Numbered from the stretch's first letter, positions 41,099 to 53,321 are shown. The stretch is DNA of 64,000 nt from Silicimonas sp. (GCA_022826385.1 JAJDUZ010000028.1:48349-112348); one strand, 5' to 3'. Notes: generated by a model from the letters alone, not told the origin. A program made the numbers and translations.

Positions 41099-42703
41099 AT
41101 GGGCATTCTGAAATCCAACCTGTCGGCCGCGTCCGAATCCTTTCGCCTGAACACCGAGGCGCACAAGGCGGCGATGGCCGAGATTGCCGACGCTTCGGAC
41201 GCCGTGCTGGCCGGTGGCGGCGAGGCCGCCCGCGCGCGCCATATCGGGCGCGGCAAGCTGTTGCCGCGCGACCGCGTTGCCGGTCTTCTGGACCCGGGCG
41301 CACCGTTCCTTGAGATCGGGCATTTCGCGGCGCACGGTCTCTACGACAATGCCGCCCCGTCTGCGGGTGTGATTGCGGGCGTAGGCCGGGTCGCCGGGCG
41401 CGAAGTGATGATCGTCTGCAACGATGCCACCGTGAAGGGCGGCACCTATTTCCCGATGTCGGTCAAGAAGCACCTCCGCGCGCAGGAGATTGCCGAGGCC
41501 AACCACCTGCCCTGCGTCTATCTTGTCGACAGTGGCGGTGCGAACCTGCCCAATCAGGACGAGGTCTTCCCCGACCGCGACCATTTCGGGCGCATCTTCT
41601 ATAATCAGGCGCAGATGAGCGCCAAGGGAATCCCGCAGATCGCCGTGGTCATGGGCTCTTGCACGGCAGGCGGGGCCTATGTGCCCGCGATGTCGGATGT
41701 GACGATCATCGTGAAGAACCAAGGCACGATCTTTCTGGCCGGTCCGCCTTTGGTGAAAGCCGCCACAGGCGAAGTTGTCAGCGCCGAGGATCTGGGCGGC
41801 GGCGATGTGCATACGCGCCTCTCTGGCGTGGCCGATTACTTGGCCGACGATGACAGTCACGCGCTGGCCTTGGCGCGTCAGGCGGTCGGATCGCTGGGCG
41901 GCGGCGCGGACAAACCGGCGCGCCAACCGGTAGAAGACCCGCTTTACGATCCGGACGAGATCACCGGCGTCGTGCCCGCCGACCTGCGCACGCCCTATGA
42001 CATTCGCGAGGTGATCGCCCGCGTGGTCGACGGCTCGCTCTTTGACGAGTTCAAGGCACGCTATGGCGAAACGCTGGTCACCGGCTTCGCGCATATCTGG
42101 GGCATGCCCGTGGGCATCATCGCCAATAACGGTGTCCTGTTCTCGGAAAGCGCCGTGAAGGGCGCGCATTTCGTCGAACTTTGCTCGCAGCGAAAAATCC
42201 CGCTGGTTTTTCTGCAGAACATCACCGGTTTCATGGTCGGCCGCGACTATGAAGCGGGCGGAATTGCCAAAGACGGCGCCAAGTTGGTCACGGCAGTCGC
42301 GACCTCGGCAGTGCCGAAAGTCACCGTACTGGTCGGCGGCTCGTTCGGGGCCGGGAATTACGGCATGTGCGGGCGGGCTTACAGCCCGCGCTTCCTCTGG
42401 ACCTGGCCCAACAGCCGGATCAGCGTGATGGGCGGGGAACAGGCGGCTGGCGTGCTGGCAACCGTGAAGCGCGACAGCATCGAGAGGAAAGGCGGCACTT
42501 GGTCCGCCGAGGAAGAAGCCGCCTTCAAAGCTCCGACCCTTTCCATGTTCGAGGAACAGTCCCACCCGCTCTATGCCAGTTCGCGGCTTTGGGACGACGG
42601 GATCATCACGCCCGCAAAGACGCGCGACGTGCTGGGCCTGTCTATTTCGGCGGCCTTGAACGCCCCCATTGCAGAGACACGCTTCGGCGTGTTCCGGATG
42701 TGA
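41099..42703 (+). CDS. mccB: Methylcrotonyl-CoA carboxylase, carboxyltransferase subunit
   Basis: Beta subunit of 534 residues that transfers CO2 from carboxybiotin to 3-methylcrotonyl-CoA in leucine and isovalerate breakdown. Crotonase-fold halves are evident: [19 protein letters not shown] and [16 protein letters not shown] in the first, [23 protein letters not shown] and [19 protein letters not shown] in the second. The [16 protein letters not shown] stretch is characteristic of MCC-beta. The ATG at 41099 begins [10 protein letters not shown]; the upstream frame overlaps the operator and is rejected. First gene of a four-gene operon. Confidence 0.93.
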   Translation: MGILKSNLSAASESFRLNTEAHKAAMAEIADASDAVLAGGGEAARARHIGRGKLLPRDRVAGLLDPGAPFLEIGHFAAHGLYDNAAPSAGVIAGVGRVAGREVMIVCNDATVKGGTYFPMSVKKHLRAQEIAEANHLPCVYLVDSGGANLPNQDEVFPDRDHFGRIFYNQAQMSAKGIPQIAVVMGSCTAGGAYVPAMSDVTIIVKNQGTIFLAGPPLVKAATGEVVSAEDLGGGDVHTRLSGVADYLADDDSHALALARQAVGSLGGGADKPARQPVEDPLYDPDEITGVVPADLRTPYDIREVIARVVDGSLFDEFKARYGETLVTGFAHIWGMPVGIIANNGVLFSESAVKGAHFVELCSQRKIPLVFLQNITGFMVGRDYEAGGIAKDGAKLVTAVATSAVPKVTVLVGGSFGAGNYGMCGRAYSPRFLWTWPNSRISVMGGEQAAGVLATVKRDSIERKGGTWSAEEEAAFKAPTLSMFEEQSHPLYASSRLWDDGIITPAKTRDVLGLSISAALNAPIAETRFGVFRM

Positions 42704-42787
42704 TGCGGCGCGTGGCGACATACCCGGGCGGCGAAGTCTTGCAAAAACTTCGGACCGATTTCTTTGCAAGAAATCGGGGCGCGGCCG

Positions 42788-44768
<1,981 letters not shown>

Positions 44769-44776
<8 letters not shown>

Positions 44777-45620
44777 CCGGGTTGAAATCGTCGAGATGGC
44801 CCCCCGCGACGGGTTGCAGAACGAAGCCTCGACCGTGCCGACCGCCGACAAGATCGCGCTGGTCGATATGTTGTCGAAAGCCGGGTTCCGACGGATCGAG
44901 GTCACCAGCTTCGTCTCGCCCAAATGGGTGCCGCAACTGGCGGATGCCGCCGAGGTCATGGCGGGCATCCAACGCGCGCCGGGGGTCGATTATGGCGTTT
45001 TGACCCCGAATATCAAAGGTCTGGAGCGCGCTCTTCAAGCCAAACCCGATTGGGTGGCGGTCTTCGCCTCGGCCTCGGAAGGGTTCAGCAAGGCCAACCT
45101 GAATTGCACGATTTCCGAAAGCCTCGACCGCTTCGCGCCCGTTGTCGCTGATGCGAAAGCCGCAGGCGTGCCGGTGCGCGGCTATGTCAGTTGCGTGACC
45201 GACTGCCCCTATGACGGCAAAGTCGCGCCCGACGCCGTTGCCACCGTGACGGAGGCGCTTCTGAAGATGGGATGTTTCGAGGTCGGCCTTGGCGACACGA
45301 TCGGCGCTGGCACACCCGAAAGCGTCGGCGCGATGCTGGACGCCGTGCTGGGCATCGCCCGCCCCGACCAGTTGGGCGGACATTTCCACGACACCGGCGC
45401 GCGGGCCTTGGACAATATCGAAACTTGCCTTGCAAGGGGCCTGCGCGTCTTTGATGCGGCTGTGGGTGGCCTTGGCGGCTGTCCTTATGCCCCCGGCGCC
45501 AAGGGCAATGTCGCGACCGAAGCCGTGCTGAATCGCCTGACCGCGCTTGGATTCGAAACCGGGCTGGACCCGGACGCCGTGCACGCCGCCGGACACTTCG
45601 CGAAAAGGTTGAGATCATGA
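44769..45620 (+). CDS. Hydroxymethylglutaryl-CoA lyase
   Basis: TIM-barrel lyase of 283 residues splitting HMG-CoA into acetyl-CoA and acetoacetate, last step of leucine catabolism. APRDGLQNEA (11-20) holds the catalytic Arg13 and metal ligand Asp14, GGHFHDTGARALDN gives the metal-binding histidines, and GGLGGCPYAPGAKGN contains the conserved catalytic cysteine. Overlaps mccA by eight bases and the hydratase gene by four bases. Often named mvaB, hmgL or liuE. Confidence 0.94.
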
Positions 45621-46399
45621 GCGACTACACCACGCTTTCCGTCGCAACGGACGGCCGCAATGTCAGCACCCTGACGATCAACCGGCCCGACAAGAAGAAC
45701 GCCATGTCGGGCGAGATGATCGCGGAACTGGCCGATTTCGCAGCGACAACCAAGGCGCGCGTGGTGGTGCTGCAGGGCGCGGGCAATATCTTCTGCGCAG
45801 GCGGCGATCTCAACTGGATGAAAGCGCAGATCAATGCCGACCGTGCCACCCGCATGGCCGAGGCCCGGACATTGGCCGAGATGCTGCGCGCCCTGAACGA
45901 GCTCCCCTGCCCGCTGATCGCGCGTATCCATGGTGGCGCCTTCGGTGGCGGCGTCGGTCTGGCATGCGTGGCGGATGTCGCTATCGCGACCGAGGACGCG
46001 AAATTCGGGCTGACCGAAACCCGGTTGGGGCTGATCCCGGCGACCATCGGGCCCTACGTGCTGGCCCGAATGGGCGAAGGCCGGGCGCGGCGTGTCTATA
46101 TGTCGTCCCGCATATTCGGCGCCGACGAAGCGCGTGATCTTGGCATCGTCGCCAAGGTCGTGGCAGTGGATGACCTGGGCGCCGCTGTCGAGGCGGAAGT
46201 GGTCCCCTATCTTGCGACCGCCCCCGGTGCGGTCGGGCGCGCCAAGGCGCTGGCCCGCAGTCTTGGTCCCCGGATCGACGACAGCGTGATCGACGACACC
46301 ATCGCGCGGCTGGCGGACGCATGGGAAACCGACGAGGCCCGCGCTGGCATCGATGCCTTTCTGTCGAAATCGCCCGCGCCGTGGATGCCACCCCGGTAA
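45617..46399 (+). CDS. Enoyl-CoA hydratase family, probable methylglutaconyl-CoA hydratase
   Basis: Crotonase-fold protein of 260 residues. The oxyanion-hole segments GNIFCAGGDLNWMK and ARIHGGAFGGGVGLACVADVAIA and the TETRLGLIPATIGPYVLARMG region are normal for the family. Position as the fourth gene of the methylcrotonyl-CoA operon points to hydration of 3-methylglutaconyl-CoA to HMG-CoA (LiuC role). Sequence alone would allow other short-chain enoyl-CoA substrates. Confidence 0.88.
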   Translation: MSDYTTLSVATDGRNVSTLTINRPDKKNAMSGEMIAELADFAATTKARVVVLQGAGNIFCAGGDLNWMKAQINADRATRMAEARTLAEMLRALNELPCPLIARIHGGAFGGGVGLACVADVAIATEDAKFGLTETRLGLIPATIGPYVLARMGEGRARRVYMSSRIFGADEARDLGIVAKVVAVDDLGAAVEAEVVPYLATAPGAVGRAKALARSLGPRIDDSVIDDTIARLADAWETDEARAGIDAFLSKSPAPWMPPR

Positions 46400-46459
46400 C
46401 TGCCTGCTTTTGCCTGAATTTTGGGCAAGACCCGGAAAAACCGACACACCAATCCCGAT

Positions 46460-46487
46460 TTGCATTTCCCTTGGCCATCACTAGGCT
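46460..46487 (+). promoter_or_regulatory. Possible promoter for the ATP-grasp/Anbu operon
   Basis: TTGCAT (46460-46465), 16-base spacer, TAGGCT (46482-46487), 23 bases before the ATG at 46511. A weak match, listed because it is the best candidate in the gap. Confidence 0.28.
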
Positions 46488-46510
46488 AGGCTGGAACGCG
46501 GGGAGTGTGG

Positions 46511-47941
46511 ATGAACGACGACAACCGGTTTTTCGACGAATTGCAGGGGAACGGCACCGCGCCGCGCGCCCCGTATCAGGACTATGCCAACTGGTTTCAC
46601 GGCGAAGACCTGAAAGACCTGCGCCGCAAGTCGTCCGAGGCAGAGACGTTCTTTCGGCGCACCGGCATCACCTTCAACGTCTATGGGCAGGCCGAAGCCG
46701 ACGAACGGCTGATCCCGTTCGACATCGTGCCGCGCATCATCTCGGCGCGCGAATGGACCCGGCTGACCAAGGGGATTGAACAGCGGGTCCGCGCGATCAA
46801 CGCGTTCCTCTATGACATCTATCACCGGCAGGAGATCCTGCGCGCGGGTCGCGTTCCGGTCGACCTGATCGCGCGGAACGAGGCCTTCCTGCCGCAGATG
46901 ATAGGGGTCACCCCGCCCGGCGACATCTATACCCACATCACTGGGATCGATCTGGTGCGGACCGGCGAGAACCAGTTTTACGTACTTGAAGACAACGCCC
47001 GCACGCCGTCGGGCGTGTCCTATATGCTCGAAAACCGCGAGACGATGCTGCAGATGTTCCCCGAGCTTTTCAGCAAGGTGAAGGTCCGCCCTGTCAGCAA
47101 CTACCCCACCATGCTGCGCCGCTCGCTGGGCGCGTGTATGCCGCCCAATGCCAGCGAAGATCAGACCGTCGCGGTGCTGACACCCGGCATTCATAACTCG
47201 GCCTATTTCGAGCACTCGTTCCTGGCCGACAACATGGGAGTCGAGCTGGTCGAAGGCTCGGACCTGCGCGTCCAGAACGGCAAGATCGCCATGCGGACAA
47301 CGCGCGGCTATCGGCCGGTCGACGTGATCTATCGCCGGGTGGACGACGATTTCCTCGACCCGTTGAACTTCAACCCGGACAGCATGTTGGGCGTGCCCGG
47401 CATCTTCGACATCTACCGCGCGGGCGGCATCACGATTGCCAATGCCCCCGGCACCGGCATCGCCGACGACAAGGCGATCTATAGTTATATGCCGGATATT
47501 GTTGAGTTCTACACCGGCGAAAAAGCGATCCTAGAGAACGTGCCGACATGGCGCTGCTCGGAACCGGATGCGTTTGCCTATGTGCTGGACCATCTGGACG
47601 AGTTGGTGGTGAAGGAAGTCCACGGCTCGGGCGGATATGGCATGTTGGTGGGACCGGCGGCCTCGAAGAAGGAACTCTCGGCCTTCCGCAAGAAGCTGGA
47701 AGCCAAGCCCGGCAACTATATCGCGCAGCCGACGTTGGCGCTGTCGACGGTCCCGATCCTGACCAAGGCCGGACTGGCACCACGCCATGTCGATCTGCGG
47801 CCCTTCGCGCTCTATTCACCCCGCGGGGTCGAGATCACGCCGGGCGGCCTCACCCGCGTGGCCCTGAAAGCGGGCTCGCTTGTCGTCAACTCAAGTCAGG
47901 GAGGCGGCACCAAAGACACCTGGGTGCTGGAGGACGACTGA
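46511..47941 (+). CDS. Circularly permuted ATP-grasp protein (DUF404/DUF407 type)
   Basis: Protein of 476 residues matching the circularly permuted type 1 ATP-grasp family that occurs next to alpha-E and transglutaminase genes. Conserved-looking segments include TFNVYGQAEADERLIPFDIVPRII, ENQFYVLEDNARTPSGVSYMLENRE, VDVIYRRVDDDFLDPL and VVKEVHGSGGYGMLVGP, the last a glycine-rich nucleotide loop. It is presumed to form an amide or peptide bond with ATP; product unknown. The ATG at 46511 has GGGGAG six bases upstream. Its stop overlaps the next ATG (TGATG). Confidence 0.88.
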   Translation: MNDDNRFFDELQGNGTAPRAPYQDYANWFHGEDLKDLRRKSSEAETFFRRTGITFNVYGQAEADERLIPFDIVPRIISAREWTRLTKGIEQRVRAINAFLYDIYHRQEILRAGRVPVDLIARNEAFLPQMIGVTPPGDIYTHITGIDLVRTGENQFYVLEDNARTPSGVSYMLENRETMLQMFPELFSKVKVRPVSNYPTMLRRSLGACMPPNASEDQTVAVLTPGIHNSAYFEHSFLADNMGVELVEGSDLRVQNGKIAMRTTRGYRPVDVIYRRVDDDFLDPLNFNPDSMLGVPGIFDIYRAGGITIANAPGTGIADDKAIYSYMPDIVEFYTGEKAILENVPTWRCSEPDAFAYVLDHLDELVVKEVHGSGGYGMLVGPAASKKELSAFRKKLEAKPGNYIAQPTLALSTVPILTKAGLAPRHVDLRPFALYSPRGVEITPGGLTRVALKAGSLVVNSSQGGGTKDTWVLEDD

Positions 47942-48876
47942 TGCTGGGCAAGACCGCAGGAGGATTGTTCTGGATGTTCCGCTATCTCGAGCGGAGCGAA
48001 AACACAGCGCGCCTGATCGAAACCGGCTTCCGCATCGCGCTGACGCATCCCGGTGGCGACGAATGGCAGAGCGTCCTGCAAACCGCAGCCGCGGCCGAGG
48101 CCTATGCCGCCGAACATGGGGCCATTGAACAGGCCAAGGTCATCGACTTCCTGTTGCGCGGCAAGTCCAACCCCTCGTCCGTGCTGAACTGTATCGCGAA
48201 TGCGCGGCAGAACGCGCGGCTTGTCCGCACCTCGATCACCCGCGAAGTGTGGGAGGCTGTGAACGACACCTATATGCGCGCGAAAGAGGTCTTTGCCCGC
48301 CCGGTCCGTGACCGCGATCTGCCGGAAGTGCTGGCGATGATCCGGCAACAGGCGGCGCTGGTGCGGGGCGAGTTGCACGGCTCGATGTTGCGGAACGATG
48401 TGTTCGATTTCGCCCGCCTCGGCACCTTTCTGGAACGCGCCGACAACACGGCCCGCATCCTTGACGTGAAATACTATGTGCTGCTGCCCAGCGTCACGCA
48501 GGTGGGGTCGTCTCTGGACAACGTGCAGTGGGAAACCATCCTGCGCGCCGTCTCGGGCAAGCGCGCCTATGCGTGGCTGAACCAGGGGCAGATCACTCCC
48601 ATGGGCATTGCCGACTTCCTGATCTTCGACCCCCGAATGCCGCGCGGCCTGCGGTATTCGATGACCAAGATCCGCAGCAACCTTGCGATGCTCGAGAACT
48701 CCTATACCGACCGTCACCCCTGCCACGAGACCGCCGAGCGGTTGGATCGCCGCTTGCAAACGGGCCAGATATCGGAGGTCTTCGACGAAGGGCTTCACGA
48801 GTTCCTGACCGAATTCCTGAGCGATATCGGGCAGTTGGGGCGCGAAATTGAAACCGACTACCGCTTCCACGGATAA
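47941..48876 (+). CDS. Alpha-E domain protein (DUF403)
   Basis: All-helical protein of 311 residues, starting MLGKTAGGLFWMFRYLERSENTARLIE, which is the hallmark beginning of alpha-E proteins. TFLERADNTARILDVKYY in the middle is the second conserved element. It is the usual partner of the circularly permuted ATP-grasp protein and shares a one-base overlap with it. Biochemical function unknown. Confidence 0.9.
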   Translation: MLGKTAGGLFWMFRYLERSENTARLIETGFRIALTHPGGDEWQSVLQTAAAAEAYAAEHGAIEQAKVIDFLLRGKSNPSSVLNCIANARQNARLVRTSITREVWEAVNDTYMRAKEVFARPVRDRDLPEVLAMIRQQAALVRGELHGSMLRNDVFDFARLGTFLERADNTARILDVKYYVLLPSVTQVGSSLDNVQWETILRAVSGKRAYAWLNQGQITPMGIADFLIFDPRMPRGLRYSMTKIRSNLAMLENSYTDRHPCHETAERLDRRLQTGQISEVFDEGLHEFLTEFLSDIGQLGREIETDYRFHG

Positions 48877-48880
48877 ACCC

Positions 48881-49684
48881 ATGGATCTTTCGATCACCCA
48901 CAGCACCACCTATCGCTTCGACGCCCCAGTCGCCTATGGCCTGCAGCAGTTGCGGCTGACGCCCAAGAGCCGGCCCGGCCAGACAGTGCATGACTGGTCG
49001 ATGGAGGTCGATGGCGGGCGCGTTGAAGCCGAGTTCACCGACGAACACGCGAACACAGTCACGCTTCTGGCCTTCGAGCCGGACGCGGCCGAGATCACCG
49101 TGCGGTGTCGCGGACGGGTCGAGACCGAGGATACCAATGGTGTCGTCGGCAAGCAGAAGGGCTTCGTGCCGCTCTGGCTCTTCAAACGCTCGACCGAGTT
49201 GACGCGCGCAGGCGCGAATGTGCGGAGCCTGGCCAAGGGGCTGAAGGACGAACACACCGAGGACCTGCCGCTTCTGCACGACCTCTCGGCCCGCATCCTT
49301 GACGCCGTGGCCTATGAGATCGGTGCGACCGATGCCGCCACCAGTGCCGACGCGGCGATCGAACATGGACGCGGCGTCTGTCAGGATCACGCGCATATCT
49401 TCGTTGCGGCGGCGCGTGCCTTGGATTACCCCGCAAGATACGTGTCCGGCTATCTGATGATGAACGATCGGGTCAGCCAGGATGCCAGCCACGCTTGGGC
49501 CGAAGCCCATATCGACGGGTTGGGCTGGGTTGGCTTCGATGTCTCGAATGGGATTTCGCCGGATGCGCGCTATGTTCGGGTAGCCACCGGGCTGGACTAT
49601 CGCGAGGCGGCACCGATCTCGGGGCTGCACTATGGTCCGGCCGGCGAAGAACTGGACGTGGCGATCGAAGTACAGCAGCAGTAA
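48881..49684 (+). CDS. Transglutaminase-like cysteine protease family protein
   Basis: Protein of 267 residues with an N-terminal beta domain (about 1-80, DLSITHSTTYRFDAPV) and a transglutaminase core. Catalytic triad Cys167 (GRGVCQDHAHIF), His204 (DASHAWAEAHI) and Asp220 (WVGFDVSNG). Bacterial members generally act as proteases or amidases. The ATG at 48881 is four bases after the alpha-E stop, and the Anbu gene follows after 27 bases, so all four are one operon. Confidence 0.9.
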   Translation: MDLSITHSTTYRFDAPVAYGLQQLRLTPKSRPGQTVHDWSMEVDGGRVEAEFTDEHANTVTLLAFEPDAAEITVRCRGRVETEDTNGVVGKQKGFVPLWLFKRSTELTRAGANVRSLAKGLKDEHTEDLPLLHDLSARILDAVAYEIGATDAATSADAAIEHGRGVCQDHAHIFVAAARALDYPARYVSGYLMMNDRVSQDASHAWAEAHIDGLGWVGFDVSNGISPDARYVRVATGLDYREAAPISGLHYGPAGEELDVAIEVQQQ

Positions 49685-49711
49685 ACACAAGCTGCAAGTT
49701 GAGGAACGGGT

Positions 49712-50449
49712 ATGACTTATTGCGTCGGGCTGAAGCTGGATCGCGGCCTTGTGTTCATGTCGGACACGCGCACCAACGCGGGCGTCGACAATATCAGCGT
49801 GTTTCGCAAGATGTTCCATTGGGAAGCCGATGGCGAGCGTTCTATCACCCTGATGACGGCGGGCAACCTTGCCACGACACAAGCCGTGGTCAGCCTGTTG
49901 AACGAGCGCGCCCTCCCCGCGGAAGAGCGTGGCTCGCCCTCGATCATGGAAGCGCCCTCGATGTTTCAGGTGGCGCGGCTGGTGGGCGAGACGCTGCGCG
50001 AGGTCATTCAGGACCAGACCGACGAGAACGGCCAGTCGGCGGAAGCCTTCAGCGCGACGATCATCGTGGGCGGGCAGGTCCGGGGCGGCGCCCCCCGGCT
50101 TTTCATGGTCTATTCCGAAGGCAACTTCGTCGAAGCCAGCGAGGACACACCGTTCTTCCAGATCGGGGAAACCAAGTACGGCAAACCGATCTTGGTCCGC
50201 GCCTATGACCCCGAGATGTCGTTTGAAGACGCGGTGAAGCTTCTGATGCTGAGCTTCGACTCTACGATTAAAGCCAATCTTTCCGTGGGCTTACCGCTGG
50301 ATCTTCATCTTTACGAAGCAGACACATTCAAAGGCGGCGAGAAACGTCGGATCGAACCGGGCGACCCGTTCTATGAAACCCTGTCTTCCGGGTGGGGCGA
50401 CGCCCTCAAGACCGCGTTTCAACAACTGCCGCCCTACACTCTGGACTGA
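49712..50449 (+). CDS. Proteasome-type protease Anbu
   Basis: Ntn-hydrolase of 245 residues, the ancestral beta-subunit related to HslV and proteasome beta subunits. After the initiator Met, Thr2 is the expected nucleophile (MTYCVGLKLDRGLVFMSDTRTNAG), followed by FRKMFHW and LMTAGNLATTQAVVSLLNE. Anbu forms ring-shaped particles whose substrates are unsettled. Its operon with ATP-grasp, alpha-E and transglutaminase genes is a known but functionally undefined combination. Confidence 0.93.
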   Translation: MTYCVGLKLDRGLVFMSDTRTNAGVDNISVFRKMFHWEADGERSITLMTAGNLATTQAVVSLLNERALPAEERGSPSIMEAPSMFQVARLVGETLREVIQDQTDENGQSAEAFSATIIVGGQVRGGAPRLFMVYSEGNFVEASEDTPFFQIGETKYGKPILVRAYDPEMSFEDAVKLLMLSFDSTIKANLSVGLPLDLHLYEADTFKGGEKRRIEPGDPFYETLSSGWGDALKTAFQQLPPYTLD

Positions 50450-50462
50450 CGACGAGGCCGAT

Positions 50463-51224
50463 ATGAGCTTTCCCACCACCCCTTCCTTCCGGCTTGATGG
50501 CAAGCGGGCGCTGGTCACCGGCGCGTCCTCCGGCATTGGTCAAGGCTGTGCGCTGGCACTGGCCGACGCAGGCGCCCATGTCGTCGTCGCGGCGCGGCGG
50601 GCCGAGAAACTGGCCGAGACGGTGGCCGAAATCGAAGCCCGCGGCGGTTCGGGCGAGGCGTTGACGCTGGATCAGGTTGATCTCGACCGGCTGGCCGAAG
50701 TCCTTGAGACCGGCAATTTCGACATTATCCTGAACGCGGCCGGGCTGGCCCGCCACGGCCCGGCCCTGGACACCACGCCCGAGGATTTCGACGCGGTGAT
50801 GGCGCTGAACTTGCGGGCGGCCTTTTTCCTGTCGAGCTGGGCTGCCAAGTCGATGATCGCGCGCGGAGTTCCCGGCTCGATCATTCATATCTCGTCCCAG
50901 ATGGGCCATGTCGGCGGTCAGGAACGCGCGGTTTACTGCGCTTCGAAGCACGGGGTCGAAGGCTTTACCAAGGCCATGGCCATCGAGTTTGGCCCGCACA
51001 AGGTGCGCATCAACACCATCTGCCCCACCTTCATCGTCACCGACCTGACCCGCTCGACCTTCGAGCAGCCCGACAAGCGGAAATGGATCGAAGAGAAGAT
51101 CAAACTTGGCCGCGTGGGCGAGATCGAGGACATCATGGGCGCGGCGGTTTATGTCGCCTCCGAAGCCTCGGCGCTGGTCACCGGCACGTCGCTTCTGGTC
51201 GATGGCGGCTGGACCGCCGACTAA
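50463..51224 (+). CDS. SDR-family oxidoreductase
   Basis: Short-chain dehydrogenase of 253 residues with TGASSGIGQG cofactor site (about 19-28), NAAGLAR, HISSQMGHVGG (catalytic Ser) and YCASKHG (Tyr/Lys). It resembles gluconate or 2-deoxygluconate dehydrogenases. It starts 13 bases after the Anbu stop, so may be read through from that operon, and its stop overlaps the stop of the convergent DapA-like gene by four bases. Substrate unknown. Confidence 0.86.
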   Translation: MSFPTTPSFRLDGKRALVTGASSGIGQGCALALADAGAHVVVAARRAEKLAETVAEIEARGGSGEALTLDQVDLDRLAEVLETGNFDIILNAAGLARHGPALDTTPEDFDAVMALNLRAAFFLSSWAAKSMIARGVPGSIIHISSQMGHVGGQERAVYCASKHGVEGFTKAMAIEFGPHKVRINTICPTFIVTDLTRSTFEQPDKRKWIEEKIKLGRVGEIEDIMGAAVYVASEASALVTGTSLLVDGGWTAD

Positions 51225-52156
51225 GCCGGCAACCCGTCCAGCATCGATTTCAACTTCGACTTCTCATCATCGGTCAGCGGCAACAGCGGCTCCAGCACGC
51301 GGGCAATCGTCTCATCCCCCGTGCGCCATTCTTCGATCTGTTTCATGGCCGCGACGTTGTTGAACGAGGCCGCAATCTCGCGGGCGGCCTTGCTGACGAC
51401 AAGGGCCGCGTCACGCTCGGGGCCTTCCGGGGCCAGCAGCAGCTTGCGGGCCAAGGCGCCAAAGGCGTTTGTCGAACCCGAGATGGTGCCCGCACTGCCC
51501 AGCGGGATACCATCCCAGAGAAACGTCTCGGACGCCGGGAAGACGTCGAAGTCTTCGGCAATGCCACCGGTTGCTTCAAGAAAGGCCCGTGATTGCGCGA
51601 AGTCCCCGGAACTGTCCTTGAGGCCCGCGATCACGGGGCCAAACGCCGCTTTAAGGCGCGTGACGAGATCGACCGAAAGGGGGATCATCGACATCTGGGG
51701 GAAGTGATAGAGATAGACGCGCAAGCGATCGTCGCCCACGGCTTCGATCAGTTTGGAGTACGAGGCATAGAGCCCCTCGTCGCTGGGAGACTTGAAATAG
51801 TAAGGCGGCAGGACCAGCACGTTGGTATACCCCGCCTCGACCGCCGCGCGGGTCAGATCGATGGCGTCCGCAACCGAAGGCGCCCCGGTGCCGATAATCA
51901 CGCGATCCGACGGCAGCCCCGCCTTGGCCAGAATGCCCGGTGCAGCCAACCGGTCGCGTATTGGCAGCGACGTGCTCTCGCCCGTGGTGCCCAGCGGCGC
52001 CACGCCGTCGCAGCCCCCGGCGTCGCTCATCATGTGGTGGCAATAGGCCACCAGCTTCGCGCCATCCAATCCACCATCCGCCGTCACTGGCGAAATGGCG
52101 GCCGCATAGATCCCGCGCCGGGCCTTGCCTTTGGCCTCCGGAAAAATCGCTGTCAT
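51221..52156 (-). CDS. DapA/NanA-family lyase or synthase
   Basis: Class I aldolase-fold protein of 311 residues. PLGTTGESTSL is the family phosphate/pyruvate loop, YLYHFPQMS carries the active-site tyrosine, and AGLKDSSGD contains the Schiff-base lysine. It lies 46 bases after the Gfo/Idh gene and is the last gene of the mannoside-type operon, so it more likely cleaves or dehydrates a sugar acid than makes lysine precursors. The specific substrate is not recognisable. Confidence 0.85.
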   Translation of the reverse strand: MTAIFPEAKGKARRGIYAAAISPVTADGGLDGAKLVAYCHHMMSDAGGCDGVAPLGTTGESTSLPIRDRLAAPGILAKAGLPSDRVIIGTGAPSVADAIDLTRAAVEAGYTNVLVLPPYYFKSPSDEGLYASYSKLIEAVGDDRLRVYLYHFPQMSMIPLSVDLVTRLKAAFGPVIAGLKDSSGDFAQSRAFLEATGGIAEDFDVFPASETFLWDGIPLGSAGTISGSTNAFGALARKLLLAPEGPERDAALVVSKAAREIAASFNNVAAMKQIEEWRTGDETIARVLEPLLPLTDDEKSKLKSMLDGLPA

Positions 52157-52202
52157 GGTGCTGTCCTCCTGCCTCTATGACTGGCGGCAGGGCTTGGCCG
52201 GG

Positions 52203-53321
52203 TCAAGCCATCAACGCGCGCGCATCCTCCGGTCCCAGTGCGGCGGGCCGTTCGCAGGTCGTCGAAAGCGCGACAAATGCCCCCTGTTCGCCCGATGTCA
52301 GGACCGAGGTCATGACATCGACCGCGTGCAGTGCAAGGTCCAGCGAACAACGGTGCGCCCGCCCCTCGGTCAAGGCAGCGGCCATGTCGGCCAGACCGGC
52401 GACGCGGTAGTTGGCGCGTTCGTCCTGATTGGGCACGCCAAACGGGTGATCCCATGGCTCGAGCGGGGCGATCACGTCGCCCGAAATGCCATGCGAGACC
52501 GTTCCGCCGAAGAAGTTCGGGTCCGGCAGGAAAAGCGAGCCGTCGGTGCCGTAAAGCTCCATATGCCCGTGGCGGTGCGTGTGCACGTCCCAGCTTGTGG
52601 AAATCGTGATGCTGGCCCCTGCCGCAAAGTCGAGCAGCGCGTGGATGTTGGTCGGCGTTTCGACCGGCACCGTCTCACCCGCCCGCGGCTGCGAAGTGAT
52701 CGTGCGTTCCTCGAACGCCGACGAGGTCAGCGCGGCAACACGTTTCACCGGACCCAAAAGCTGGATCAGGTTGGTCACGTAGTACGGCCCGATATCCAGC
52801 ATCGGCCCGGCCCCCGGCTGGAAGAAGAAGTCGGGGTTCGGGTGCCAGCTTTCCATGCCCCGGTTCATTACGTGGCAGGTGCCGGAATGGATGCGCCCGA
52901 CCTTGCCGTCATCGATGGCATGCCGCGCCAACTGGTGCGCGCCGCCAAGGAACGTGTCAGGGGCCGAGCCAATCCGCAGCCCCTTCTCGGTTGCCAGCGC
53001 CCGCAGCGCCTCGCCTTCTGCCATCGTCAGCACGATGGGCTTCTCGGTATAGGCATGCTTCCCGGCTTCGAGGATCGCGCGGGTCACGTCGTAATGCGCC
53101 GCCGGAATGGTCAGGTTGACGACGACATCGATGTCGTCCGAGGCCAGCAGGTCCTCGACCGAACGTGCATCAACGCCGAACTCTTCGGCCCGAGCCGTGG
53201 CCGCCTCCATCGAGAGGTCAGCGACCGCCCGCATTTCGAGACCTTTGAACAGCGGGGCAAGCGTCAGGTAAGCGCTTGAGATATTGCCGCAGCCGATAAT
53301 GCCGACGCCAAGTGTGGTCAT
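52203..53321 (-). CDS. Gfo/Idh/MocA-family oxidoreductase
   Basis: NAD(P)-dependent sugar or polyol dehydrogenase of 372 residues. N-terminal Rossmann site VGIIGCGNISSAYL and the EKPIVLTMAEGEAL catalytic-lysine motif (EKP) are present; the C-terminal beta-sheet domain includes HVMNRGMESWHPNPDFFFQPG. Located between the TIM-barrel isomerase gene and the DapA-like gene in the LacI-controlled operon. It probably oxidises a mannose-derived compound; exact substrate unknown. Confidence 0.87.
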   Translation of the reverse strand: MTTLGVGIIGCGNISSAYLTLAPLFKGLEMRAVADLSMEAATARAEEFGVDARSVEDLLASDDIDVVVNLTIPAAHYDVTRAILEAGKHAYTEKPIVLTMAEGEALRALATEKGLRIGSAPDTFLGGAHQLARHAIDDGKVGRIHSGTCHVMNRGMESWHPNPDFFFQPGAGPMLDIGPYYVTNLIQLLGPVKRVAALTSSAFEERTITSQPRAGETVPVETPTNIHALLDFAAGASITISTSWDVHTHRHGHMELYGTDGSLFLPDPNFFGGTVSHGISGDVIAPLEPWDHPFGVPNQDERANYRVAGLADMAAALTEGRAHRCSLDLALHAVDVMTSVLTSGEQGAFVALSTTCERPAALGPEDARALMA

